Assembly: GCA_017937135.1 (NCBI GenBank)
Contig: JAGBEE010000017.1
Span: 1 to 61,948, forward strand
From: Clostridia bacterium
Lineage (GTDB): Bacteria; Bacillota; Clostridia; Oscillospirales; CAG-272
Direction: 5' to 3'
DNA: 61,948 nucleotides
The notes beneath the pieces are model-generated. The model did no database searches. It saw only the letters and a program-made list of their open reading frames with translations, and was not told the DNA's origin. The translations under genes and the position numbers were made by a program. Positions 52,496 to 61,924 of this stretch are shown piece after piece (the stretch's first letter is position 1; each line of letters opens with the position of its first letter).

Positions 52496-54348
52496 GCTTT
52501 CTTTATCCACTTGGTCTTTTAGGACTTTTGGGCGTACCCGTTCTTATCATCATTTACATAATCAAGAATAAGCATACCGAGCAAACAGTTGCCTCTACTT
52601 ATCTTTGGACTCTTAGCGAAAAATTTCTGAAGCGCAGAAATCCAATAAGCAAGCTTGCAGGTATTATAAGCTTGATTTTGCAAATACTTTTAGTTATTGC
52701 AATTTCCTTAACCATTGCTCATCCTGTATTCACAGTTTCTGATTCATGTAACGAATATTGCTTTATTTTAGATGCGACAGGAAGCATGAATATAGAGAGT
52801 GAAAACGGCTCTCGATTAGAAAACGGCAAAAAGGAAATTTCAAAAATTATTGAGGAGTCAGGCGATGGCAGCCTATACTCTCTTATCGTTGTTGGCAATG
52901 GTACAAACATTATATATGAAAAAACAAGCGATAAGGAAAAGGCTATTTTTGAGCTTAATGAGCAAAAATGTGCGTACACCGACCAAGGTTTTGGCGATGC
53001 TATCAAGGAGGCACAGCTATTCTTTAATGATAACTCCTCTGTACTTACCTATCTTGTAACTGACACAGAATATAAGACACACAATAACATCGAGATAATT
53101 AACGTAGCAGAAACGAAAAAGAATTTTGCTATTTCCGACGTTACATATACCCTTTCAAATGGCAAGCTGAATGTTTTTGGTAATGCTATATCGTACACAA
53201 GTGACGAAGGGCTGACTATTGAGCTTTATATAGATGGTGAGGATGAACCGAGTGCCACAATTGACACCTTAGAGGTTAAAAAGGGTGTAAAAAAGGAATT
53301 TGAGCTTAGCTATTTGACAAATGATTTTAACAATTTCAAGGTAAATATCAAAAATAGCGACTCTTTACCATTAGATAATGAAAATGTTATTTACAATGTA
53401 AAAAGTGAAAACGCTTACGAGGCTCTTATTGTGAGCGACAATCCGTTCTTTTTTAAGACGGTTATTGAGTCAGTTAGCAACGCAAGGGTAGATATTTTAA
53501 TGCCAAATGGCAAGGATACTATTGATGTTCCATCGGGATATGGTCTATACATTCTTGACACAGCAGCACCTACGACCTTGCCAAGCGATGGCGCTGTTTG
53601 GTTTGTAAACCAAACAAAAAATACACAAAATTCCGGCTTTACTCCACAGAGTGAAATTATACTTGAAAAGGGGGATACCCTCTCTCTTACAAGCTCCTCT
53701 TCGAGTTTCGTTAAAAAGCTGATTCGCGATATGTCGGGTAAAAATATATATATAAAGAGCTATATAAAATGTGGCTTCTATGGTAATTTCAATACCCTTC
53801 TCTCATATAAGGGTAATCCCGTTGTGTTCACAGGAAGCAATACACACGGTAACAGAGAGGTAATTTTCTCACTTGATATTCACAAGTCGGATTTTGCTAT
53901 GCTTCCTGATTTTGTAATTTTGATAAGAAATCTCTTGGAATACTCCTTCCCTGCTGTTATTGAAGACGTATTTTATTACGGTGGAGATAAGGCACAGGTA
54001 AACGTTATTCCAAATTGCGAAAGCATTAGGGTTACTAGCCCTATGAACAACACGACCTATTTGAGCACAAATAGTGAGGTTGCTGAATTTACTCTTGATG
54101 AGGTTGGCGTTTATGAAATTACCGCTATAATTTCAGGCGCGCCAAGAACCTATCATATTTATTCAGCAATGCCCGAGGCAGAGCGCAGTCCTGTCAATAC
54201 GGCAGAGGAAATTAGCCTTTACGGCGAGGCAGGAAATGACAAGCTTGATGGTATTTATGACAAGCTTATTATCTTCTTTGTTCTCTTAGCGGTAATATTT
54301 ACGGCGGATTGGATGGTGTATTGCTATGAAAAATATCAGCTTCGATAA
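52492..54348 (+). CDS. VWA domain membrane protein with BatA N-terminus
   Basis: 618 residues. The BatA-type N-terminus (two membrane helices, about 5-25 and 56-80) precedes an extracytoplasmic VWA domain whose MIDAS reads DATGSMN near residues 91-97 (Thr in place of the usual Ser). A Rossmann-like segment around 300-370 and a beta-rich region follow, then a C-terminal membrane helix near 590-612. The protein is thus anchored at both ends. It overlaps the DUF58 gene by four bases and the next VWA gene by 23 bases. Confidence 0.88.
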   Translation: MSFLYPLGLLGLLGVPVLIIIYIIKNKHTEQTVASTYLWTLSEKFLKRRNPISKLAGIISLILQILLVIAISLTIAHPVFTVSDSCNEYCFILDATGSMNIESENGSRLENGKKEISKIIEESGDGSLYSLIVVGNGTNIIYEKTSDKEKAIFELNEQKCAYTDQGFGDAIKEAQLFFNDNSSVLTYLVTDTEYKTHNNIEIINVAETKKNFAISDVTYTLSNGKLNVFGNAISYTSDEGLTIELYIDGEDEPSATIDTLEVKKGVKKEFELSYLTNDFNNFKVNIKNSDSLPLDNENVIYNVKSENAYEALIVSDNPFFFKTVIESVSNARVDILMPNGKDTIDVPSGYGLYILDTAAPTTLPSDGAVWFVNQTKNTQNSGFTPQSEIILEKGDTLSLTSSSSSFVKKLIRDMSGKNIYIKSYIKCGFYGNFNTLLSYKGNPVVFTGSNTHGNREVIFSLDIHKSDFAMLPDFVILIRNLLEYSFPAVIEDVFYYGGDKAQVNVIPNCESIRVTSPMNNTTYLSTNSEVAEFTLDEVGVYEITAIISGAPRTYHIYSAMPEAERSPVNTAEEISLYGEAGNDKLDGIYDKLIIFFVLLAVIFTADWMVYCYEKYQLR

Positions 54349-56989
54349 TCCATATCTGCTTTTAATCGCAATACCACTTCTTCTTGCCTTGTTTATTCCA
54401 TTTTTTATTACATTTAAGAAGGAAAACAGGACTAAGGGTGTTGTTGCTTCACTTGCTTTGCACACAGTTATGATATGCTTAATAGCATTATCAGTTGCAG
54501 GCATGGCGCTCAGTGCAAACATAACTAAAACTGAGGTTTATGTTATGGCTGACGTTTCTCATTCTACCAAGAATAATCTTGATAAGATTGATGAGTATAT
54601 TGAGAATATTAAGGAAACGCTTCCCTCAAATTCTCAGCTTGGTGTTGTTTGCTTCGGCAAGGACTATAAATTGACAACTCCACTTGGTGGTGAGCTTACA
54701 AGCGTAAAGGAATCGGGTGTAAGCGATAGCGCTTCAAATATTAACGAGGCGCTTATTTATACCTCTACTCTCTTTAACGACGATGCGCTTAAAAGAATTG
54801 TTATAGTTTCTGACGGTAAGGAAACTAACCCAGATGGCACACGAGATTTAATTAGCACAATTGAATCACTTTATGCAAGAAAAATCTACGTTGATGCTAT
54901 GTATCTTGACAGTAACATATCTGAAAACGAGGATGAAATTCAAATTTCAAGCGTTGATTTTACAAAATCAACCTATCTTAATCACGAGGCTACTGCTGAC
55001 GTTTTGATACAGTCAAATAAGGATAGCGAAATTATTTTGGAGCTTGTAAGAGACGATGAGGTTATAAAATCTCTTTCCGTTGCGCTTACAAAGGGCTACA
55101 ATGTTGCCAATTTCGATCTTGATACAAGTAGCGAGGGTGAAAACGACTATACTATTAAAATCAAGGAAACAAAGTCATTAAAGGACACATCGAGGAAAAA
55201 TAATACATACTCCTTCACGCAAAGCGTTTCGGGAAAATTAAGCGTACTTCTTATTTCCTCTGATAAGGCAGAAGCACAGAGAGCTATCGAGCTTTATGGT
55301 GAAAACGCAATTATTGATAGCTATGTTGGCGACAAGAATATTCCTTATACAATTGAGCAGCTTTGTAAATATGATGAAATTTTACTTTGTAACGTTGATT
55401 TAACGGCGCTTGAAAATTATGAGGCGTTTTTAAATAGTGTAAATTTGGCAGTATCGCAATTTGGCAAAAGCCTTGTTACAATTGGTGATACGCAAATTCA
55501 AAATAAAGCAGATGGCTCGCTTGATTTGCTCGACCAAATGCTACCTGTAAGGTTTGGAAATGATGTAAACGACCCCAAGCTTTACTGTATCGTTATTGAC
55601 TCGTCAAGAAGTATGAATAACTTTTCACACTTTGTTATGGCGAAAAGAGCCGCTATTCAGCTAATGAATATGCTAAATCCAGAGGACTATGTTATGGTAG
55701 TTTCCTTCTCTGGTGACGTTAGCATTACACAGCCCCCAACTCCTATATCAAGTAAGGATAAGGTGGCACAGGCAATTGAGGGCATTAAGCCAACACAGGG
55801 CACTGTTATAGGTGCAGCGCTCAATGCAGCTTATTTGCAAATCGTAGCTCAGCCCTTCTATGATAAGCAGCTTATGCTTATAAGCGACGGTCTTTCCTAT
55901 GGTGGAGAGGTCTATGACCCAATAGAGGTTACTACTAATTTAAAAAATGCAGGCGTTGTTGTTTCCACTCTTTATACAGGCAGAGCTGGTGAGGGTGGCG
56001 AAAAAACCATGAAAAACATCGCTGGCAGAGGTAAGGGTTCATTTTATCCTGCTGAAACAGAAAAAGACCTTGAGGATTTATTGCTTTCAGATATTGCAGA
56101 TGATGTAACTGATACAGTAGTAAATAAGGAAAGCAATATTACTATAGCTGAAAAGACTGATTTAATAGTTGAGGATATTGAGCTTTTAAATCCTCTACAT
56201 GGATATATCTTTAGCAAGGCAAGGACAAATGCGACAACTGTTTTAACAACTGAATATGTTAAGAAAAGTGGCGCGTTAGTTACTGTTCCAATATACGCAT
56301 ATCGCGAGCTTGGAAACGGTAGGGTCGCTTCCTTTACAAGCTCCTTAAGTGGAGATTGGACTAAGGAATGGAGCGAAAATGAGGAGCTTTTATTCCTTGG
56401 CCGTATATTAAAAACTAACACTCCTAAGGAAAAAACAGATTTCCCTTACGACTTAAATATTAGCTTTGATGGCTCTTATTCAAGCGTTGAAATTATTCCT
56501 GTTGAATTAAACCCAGAGGCTACTGTGTCTATAGAAATAAAGACACCACTTGGCGATAAGCTTTCATATGAGCTTACATACGATTCAACAAGGTACTTTA
56601 AAAAATTTGAAGCAAAAGAGCTTGGCAAGTATGAGATAGTAATTACATATTCCTCTCCTGATTTGCCAGAGGCTGATAATCCAATTATTACAAAATCCAC
56701 CTTTAATATTTCTTACTCGCCTGAATATGATGAGTTTGTAATTTTCGACCCGTCTATGTTAAATTCAGCAATAAGAAACAGAGGTAGTGTTAACACTGAC
56801 GGTTCATTTGTTATTGACAATGAGGGCAAGGAGGTAACCTCCTTCAAGCTCAGCTTTACCGTTCCCTTTATGGTGCTCGCTGTTATTCTGTTTATTATTG
56901 ATATAATAGTAAGAAAAATAAGATGGGCAGACATTAAGTCCTTATTCAAGAAAAAAGCAAGAGATACGGAGGCAAATTATGAAAATTAA
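54326..56989 (+). CDS. Large membrane protein with two VWA domains and a GATase-like domain
   Basis: 887 residues. Membrane helices near 11-31 and 38-60 are followed by a first VWA domain (DVSHST MIDAS near residue 75), a beta-sandwich, a glutamine-amidotransferase-like region (about 305-420), and a second VWA domain (DSSRSMN near 421). Another beta-rich region and a C-terminal membrane helix near 850-870 end the protein. This layout is common in Clostridia as the companion of MoxR/DUF58 and is presumed to be the sensing or client-binding arm outside the cell. It overlaps both neighbours (23 and 11 bases). Confidence 0.88.
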   Translation: MKNISFDNPYLLLIAIPLLLALFIPFFITFKKENRTKGVVASLALHTVMICLIALSVAGMALSANITKTEVYVMADVSHSTKNNLDKIDEYIENIKETLPSNSQLGVVCFGKDYKLTTPLGGELTSVKESGVSDSASNINEALIYTSTLFNDDALKRIVIVSDGKETNPDGTRDLISTIESLYARKIYVDAMYLDSNISENEDEIQISSVDFTKSTYLNHEATADVLIQSNKDSEIILELVRDDEVIKSLSVALTKGYNVANFDLDTSSEGENDYTIKIKETKSLKDTSRKNNTYSFTQSVSGKLSVLLISSDKAEAQRAIELYGENAIIDSYVGDKNIPYTIEQLCKYDEILLCNVDLTALENYEAFLNSVNLAVSQFGKSLVTIGDTQIQNKADGSLDLLDQMLPVRFGNDVNDPKLYCIVIDSSRSMNNFSHFVMAKRAAIQLMNMLNPEDYVMVVSFSGDVSITQPPTPISSKDKVAQAIEGIKPTQGTVIGAALNAAYLQIVAQPFYDKQLMLISDGLSYGGEVYDPIEVTTNLKNAGVVVSTLYTGRAGEGGEKTMKNIAGRGKGSFYPAETEKDLEDLLLSDIADDVTDTVVNKESNITIAEKTDLIVEDIELLNPLHGYIFSKARTNATTVLTTEYVKKSGALVTVPIYAYRELGNGRVASFTSSLSGDWTKEWSENEELLFLGRILKTNTPKEKTDFPYDLNISFDGSYSSVEIIPVELNPEATVSIEIKTPLGDKLSYELTYDSTRYFKKFEAKELGKYEIVITYSSPDLPEADNPIITKSTFNISYSPEYDEFVIFDPSMLNSAIRNRGSVNTDGSFVIDNEGKEVTSFKLSFTVPFMVLAVILFIIDIIVRKIRWADIKSLFKKKARDTEANYEN

Positions 56990-58529
56990 AATAATTTCTA
57001 TATTTTTGCTCCTTTGTATTCTCTTCTCCCTTGTTAGCTGTGTTGAGGTTACAAGCAATATAGGCTCCAATGGCGATGACACCGGCACGACTGACACCGA
57101 CTCTTCAGGTGGTGGCACAAATGATGATAAGGATAAGGGCGCGCCCTTTACTGTATCGTTAGTGCTTAATGGTGAAAAATTTATACCGAGCGAGGAAATC
57201 ACTGTCCAATGGAATGACGGATACGTTCTTCCAACAAGGGCTGTAATTGACAAAAACGGTATTGCAAGCGCATTTGGACTTGACGGTGACTACACAGTAA
57301 CACTGCAAAATTTACCCGAGGGATATACATATAATCCTAACATTTATAAAGCCACAAATGATAAAAAGCATATAGATATTGAGCTTTTTGAGCTGAACTC
57401 GGGAAAAGGCAGAGGTAGCAGTGAGTATAATGCCATAGTTTTAAAGGACGTTGGTATGTATCGCGCTGAAATCAAGAGTGGTAGCTCTGTGCTCTTTTTC
57501 GAATATGCTCCTAAAAAAAGTGGCACTTACACTATTGAATCCTGGGTTGATATTTCATCAAATAAAATTAACCCCAAGGTGGATGTTTACACAAGTAATC
57601 CACAATATAAAAAGCTCGAATACACTATTGACGGTGGTGGAGCTGAGGGTAAATTTACTAAAAACTTCGTTTACGAGGTTGAAATTGCAAGTGAGCAAAT
57701 CTCAAGCTCAAACACAGGACAGGTAGTATTTACATTTGCTATACACGTTGACGCAAGAAGCGAAAGCTATTTCCCTGCAACAGTTGATTTTGCTGTAAAA
57801 TATGAGGGGGCATTCTCTCTTGAAAAAATTCCATCAAATATAATGGTGCCAACACAAAATACCGAAAGGTCGCCTGAAAAGCCAGCTGGTTCTGTTTGGG
57901 TTGATGCAGTTGTGCCAGGAACTACAATTTTTGATGAGTCTTACTTTGCACTTTGGTCAAAGGAGGACGGTGGTGATGGCTACTACCATTTAGTAGAGCG
58001 CGATAGTGACGGAAATATTACCTCTTATGGTCCTACACTATATGCAAATATAAATTGTCCAACAAAATTTATAGATGCTCCGTTTACTCACGTTGAGGAC
58101 CCAGGAAATAAAAACCTCACCGTTTCTAATGGTACGGAGAATTATAAGCTGTTTATAGAGGGCTTTTACGGCTTGGTTGACAAGAATCCAACTGATGGCT
58201 ATTATTTCTGCGTCACAAATTGTCCTTGTAGAAATAGTGAACAAAACCCTTGTCCAGGCGCGTGCGTTGAAGGATGCGAGAATTGTAGTAAGGACTGTCG
58301 CCCCTGCCCGGAGGAAGCCTTTTACAATGTTGGATATGTCGGCGTTGCAAACTCCGAGGGTAGATGCGCTGTAACACAGGAGCTAAAGGAATTTTTATTA
58401 AAATATAGTCAAAATCAAGAGCTTTTCAAAGACGGAAATGGTTGGGCTGAAACAAATGTTACTCCAAGACACGACTCCGATGAGGCTTCTCAGTGGCTTT
58501 TTGCCTGTGGATATTATATAATTCCTTAA
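56979..58529 (+). CDS. Secreted lipoprotein of the MoxR-VWA operon with cysteine-rich insert
   Basis: 516 residues. Lipoprotein signal with LVSC (lipidated Cys near 21), then a Ser/Thr/Gly/Asp linker to about 55. A beta-sandwich (SLVLNGEKFIPSEEITVQW) and further beta-rich domains follow. Near residues 411-446 lies a dense cysteine insert (CVTNCPC, then CPGACVEGCENC and CRPC). No recognised enzyme motif. It overlaps the VWA gene before it by 11 bases, so it belongs to the operon and is a candidate client or surface partner of the VWA proteins. Confidence 0.75.
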   Translation: MKIKIISIFLLLCILFSLVSCVEVTSNIGSNGDDTGTTDTDSSGGGTNDDKDKGAPFTVSLVLNGEKFIPSEEITVQWNDGYVLPTRAVIDKNGIASAFGLDGDYTVTLQNLPEGYTYNPNIYKATNDKKHIDIELFELNSGKGRGSSEYNAIVLKDVGMYRAEIKSGSSVLFFEYAPKKSGTYTIESWVDISSNKINPKVDVYTSNPQYKKLEYTIDGGGAEGKFTKNFVYEVEIASEQISSSNTGQVVFTFAIHVDARSESYFPATVDFAVKYEGAFSLEKIPSNIMVPTQNTERSPEKPAGSVWVDAVVPGTTIFDESYFALWSKEDGGDGYYHLVERDSDGNITSYGPTLYANINCPTKFIDAPFTHVEDPGNKNLTVSNGTENYKLFIEGFYGLVDKNPTDGYYFCVTNCPCRNSEQNPCPGACVEGCENCSKDCRPCPEEAFYNVGYVGVANSEGRCAVTQELKEFLLKYSQNQELFKDGNGWAETNVTPRHDSDEASQWLFACGYYIIP

Positions 58530-58602
58530 TTTATTGGGTTAGTGCTTCTCCCATCATTTAAAAAGTACAAATAATACTGTTTTTTAATATTGATTAGTGT
58601 TT

Positions 58603-58685
58603 TGCTGTTCCCGAGGGTAATAATGCAAATTATAGGCTATAGGGGTTATGCTAAGTAATTTGTGTTATTTACCTCAGGCACAGCA
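58603..58685 (+). promoter_or_regulatory. Long stem-loop upstream of the large lipoprotein gene
   Basis: TGCTGT (58603-58608) pairs with ACAGCA (58680-58685); inside, GAGGGTAA pairs with TTACCTC with one bulged G, and TAATGCAAATTA with TAATTTGTGTTA (10 of 12). An 83-base hairpin results, ending about 48 bases before the start codon. It could be a 5' UTR stabiliser or regulator. No clear sigma-A promoter is visible in 58530-58733, so this gene may depend on read-through from the operon. Confidence 0.55.
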
Positions 58686-58733
58686 CAAATGCATTTCAAT
58701 TTAAAAATAAAAATTTTATGAAGGAGGCTAAAT

Positions 58734-61730
58734 ATGAAGAAGATTCTTTATTTAGCATTATGCTTGGCTCTCGTTTTAATGGCTTTCGCAGCATGTGGCG
58801 AAACACAAGAGCCTCACACACACACATATGCAGATAAGTATTCTTCCAATGCTATGGGACACTGGTATGCTCCTACATGTGGATGTAAGGACACCGCTAA
58901 GGACGCTAGCGAGCACGTTGACGAAACAAACGACGGTATTTGTGACGTTTGCGGATATAGCGATGCTGACCACGAGCACACATATGCAGAGGAATATACT
59001 TATGACGAAAACGGACACTGGAACGTTGCAAATTGCGGACACGATTTGACAACAGAGGCAGAAAAGCACACTCTTAACAAGGCTGGCTTCTGCGTTTGTG
59101 GTTACTTTGTAGCTCCAAAAATTGAAACTCTTGCACAGGCTCTCGAAATCGCAGAGCTCCAAGGCGTGCTTGTAAAAACAGGTACATCTAATTTGGGCAT
59201 TTACAATGAAAACGAGGGCATTCTTTCAACTACTGACGTATTCTATGAGTTTACAGATGACTACTTCCACGCATTTTATTCAAATGACCCCCGTGAAGAT
59301 GTTTATGTAGGCGTTAAGGAAAATGGCGATGTATTCGCAGTTGTTGTTCCTCGCAATGGCAACCCTATTTACGTTGATGAGGAAGCGTTTGAGGACTACT
59401 TCAACGGACCTAAGTTCAACAACTATTTTATGGGCGACTACTCTATTACCGCTTATGGCGTTGTTGATTATATCAACGCAATGTATGAGTTTGCAAAAGA
59501 GAACAAGGTTAATATTTTTGAAGAAAAGGTTGACGGCAACAAGTTCTCATTCACATTTGACCAATACACTGGTTGGTACTACAACATAGTAACTGTAGAG
59601 TTCACATTGGACGAAACAGGCTACTATATTGATGAGGTTAATATCTATAACGAGCGTTATACAGAGTCTTATACATATCTCGCTTATTATGATGAAAACG
59701 GCGATCCAGTATATAACACTATTGTTTATTTCGTTGTTGAAACAGATGAAGAAACAGGAGATTTTGTTTCCCTTACATTGACTGAGGATGCAGTACAAGA
59801 CTTCACAAGCACTTTAGTAATTAACCAATACACAGAGGTTAAAGAAAATCCATATAATCCAAGCGATGTTTTAGTTGAATCCTTTAAGGTAGTTGATAAG
59901 GACGGTAAGGAAATTGCTGACACTATCAAAATTAAGGCTGGTGGCGGTGAAGACAGTGTTTACTTCTTCTTTAAGGATGTTCTTCCTACAACTGCTATTC
60001 TTGAACTTATCAAGCCAACAATAGTTGCTAAGAATGATAAGGGCGAGGTTGTTGAATGGAAGGTTGATAGCTATTACAATCCTGAGGACCAATCATTGCA
60101 GGTTTACTCCTACGCTGCAGGCACATACACAATTGAAGTAACAATTGGCGATGCTATCGTTACAAAGACACTCGTAGTTGAGCTTAAGGATCCTACATCA
60201 TTTGGTGCAGGCGTAGTTGTTGACGGTATGACAGAGGAAAAGACAAACGTAAATATGTTTGCCGGTAACTCTATTGATATTGAGTCAGTAGTTGGTTCAT
60301 ATGAAAAGGGCGACTACACAGCTGCTATTACAAGCGATAACGCTGCAAACGCTACACTTACACTCAACGACGGTATTTACACCTTTACAACCACAACAGT
60401 AGGTACATACGAAATCACTCTTACATCAAGCGTTGTTTCTACTCTTACTGCTACATTAACAGTTGAGGTTAAGGAATTACCAGCAATTGAGGATATCCTT
60501 ACTGGATACTATGAAGCAAGCTTCTCCGGAATGAAGATGTATTCTCTCACCTTTGGTGAGAACAGTACAGTTGTTGTTGCAGGTCAAAGCGGATATGGCG
60601 TTTACACATACGCATATGATGAAACAACAAAGGCTGTTACATTTACTTATGTAAGTGATGCTACACTTGACGAGCTTAATATTGTTTCACTCGAACTTAA
60701 CAGTAATTATGAATTAGTTGCAACCAATATGTATGGACGTAGCTTTGTATTTGTTGCAACAGAGCCACCAGCTCCACCAATTACTGCAGCTGGCGAGTAC
60801 GACGTTAAGGCTTCTTGGGTTGGAACAGAGGTTAGATTCCAGTTTGATAAGGCTGGTACATTAACAGTAACTCCTACTACAGCTGGTGTTACTGTAACAG
60901 CAAGCACCTGGGAACCACCAACAGCTTCATACACTGGACCAGTAGCTGCAGGCGAAATGGTAACATTGTTATTCATTGCTGAAGAAGACGTGGATGCAAA
61001 AATTACTGTTGAATTCGAAGAGGCTTCCGAAGAAACAACTACTAACAGTGGTACTCTTACTGTTGTTGACGATATGAAGACAAATGGCGATATTACAGGC
61101 ACATATACATATACAATAAACGGTGATGGTTCATACTCTATTTACTTGAACGATGAGCCTTGCACAACATTTGAAATTTTGCCAAATCCAGGTGGTTTCT
61201 ATTGTGCAAGAGTTCCAGCTTCTATGATGCCTATGTCCTTGGTTGACGAAAATGGTAGCGAAGTAAATGCTCTTAATGGTACATATTACATTAAGGATGG
61301 TGAAACAACATATTACACCTTCACATTTACTCCTTCAACTGGCGACAGCTCAGAGGGTGGAAGCGGAACAGGTTCTACATCTACAAATATTACTGTAAGC
61401 ACTGATTGTACAAATGCAACTAAAATTACTGCAGCAGGTAACTACAATGTAGTTCTTGATGCAAATGGATATGCTTACATTCAATTCCTTTACTCTAACT
61501 TAGAGGACCAATATCCTAATGGTGTTAATGTTACTGTTACTGTAACATCATCAAATGTTCAGTTGTATTCAGCACATCCTATGATGGGCGACACACTTAT
61601 CCCTGCTTCATCAGGAAATGCTACTGTTGACATGATAAATACAGGAGCTTGGTTTAAGCTTGAAAATGTTGGCACAGAAACAGCTACTATAGAATTTACA
61701 GTTACATTTGAGGCAGTTGTTACTGAATAA
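58734..61730 (+). CDS. Large repetitive surface lipoprotein with His/Cys modules
   Basis: 998 residues. Lipoprotein signal with AFAAC (lipidated Cys near 21). Two His/Cys modules follow (about 27-80 and 82-125), each with HTHTY/HEHTY, GHWY or GHWN, and paired Cys ending CDVCGY or CVCGY. Then come a globular part (about 130-390), bacterial Ig-like repeats (GTYTIEVTIGDAIVTKTLVVE and GTYEITLTSSVVSTLTATLTVE, each about 85 residues), a threonine-rich part and a C-terminal beta-sandwich after a GSGTGSTSTN linker. Codon use is highly biased (GAT, GTT, ACA), suggesting strong expression. Probably an abundant surface protein. AAGGAGG precedes the ATG. Confidence 0.8.
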   Translation: MKKILYLALCLALVLMAFAACGETQEPHTHTYADKYSSNAMGHWYAPTCGCKDTAKDASEHVDETNDGICDVCGYSDADHEHTYAEEYTYDENGHWNVANCGHDLTTEAEKHTLNKAGFCVCGYFVAPKIETLAQALEIAELQGVLVKTGTSNLGIYNENEGILSTTDVFYEFTDDYFHAFYSNDPREDVYVGVKENGDVFAVVVPRNGNPIYVDEEAFEDYFNGPKFNNYFMGDYSITAYGVVDYINAMYEFAKENKVNIFEEKVDGNKFSFTFDQYTGWYYNIVTVEFTLDETGYYIDEVNIYNERYTESYTYLAYYDENGDPVYNTIVYFVVETDEETGDFVSLTLTEDAVQDFTSTLVINQYTEVKENPYNPSDVLVESFKVVDKDGKEIADTIKIKAGGGEDSVYFFFKDVLPTTAILELIKPTIVAKNDKGEVVEWKVDSYYNPEDQSLQVYSYAAGTYTIEVTIGDAIVTKTLVVELKDPTSFGAGVVVDGMTEEKTNVNMFAGNSIDIESVVGSYEKGDYTAAITSDNAANATLTLNDGIYTFTTTTVGTYEITLTSSVVSTLTATLTVEVKELPAIEDILTGYYEASFSGMKMYSLTFGENSTVVVAGQSGYGVYTYAYDETTKAVTFTYVSDATLDELNIVSLELNSNYELVATNMYGRSFVFVATEPPAPPITAAGEYDVKASWVGTEVRFQFDKAGTLTVTPTTAGVTVTASTWEPPTASYTGPVAAGEMVTLLFIAEEDVDAKITVEFEEASEETTTNSGTLTVVDDMKTNGDITGTYTYTINGDGSYSIYLNDEPCTTFEILPNPGGFYCARVPASMMPMSLVDENGSEVNALNGTYYIKDGETTYYTFTFTPSTGDSSEGGSGTGSTSTNITVSTDCTNATKITAAGNYNVVLDANGYAYIQFLYSNLEDQYPNGVNVTVTVTSSNVQLYSAHPMMGDTLIPASSGNATVDMINTGAWFKLENVGTETATIEFTVTFEAVVTE

Positions 61731-61780
61731 TTTCATTTGGTATAATAATTAGTAATAACTGATTAAATTAAACTGAATAA

Positions 61781-61816
61781 AACGGGCTATCGCTTCGGCG
61801 GTAGCCTTGTTTTTTA
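61781..61816 (+). terminator. Rho-independent terminator after the large lipoprotein
   Basis: AACGGGCTATCGC pairs with GCGGTAGCCTTGTT over TTCG (61781-61810), followed by TTTTTT. Confidence 0.85.
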
Positions 61817-61843
61817 TTTTCAAAATTAGATTATCATAGATTC

Positions 61844-61924
61844 AACTACCCCTCCACCGCTATTGTCGTTTTATTTTAACCTTTTATTTGTTCTTGCGGT
61901 TCCCCTCCCCTCACAAGTGGAGGC
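61844..61924. repeat. Imperfect palindromic intergenic element at the right edge
   Basis: CTACCCCTCCACCGC (61846-61860) and its counterpart GCGGTTCCCCTCCCC to GTGGAG (61896-61922) form an interrupted palindrome around an AT-rich centre. The minus strand reads CTCCACTTGTGAGGGGAGGG, like the GGAGG-rich dispersed repeats I know from other Clostridia. No gene is seen from 61817 to the end. Confidence 0.5.
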
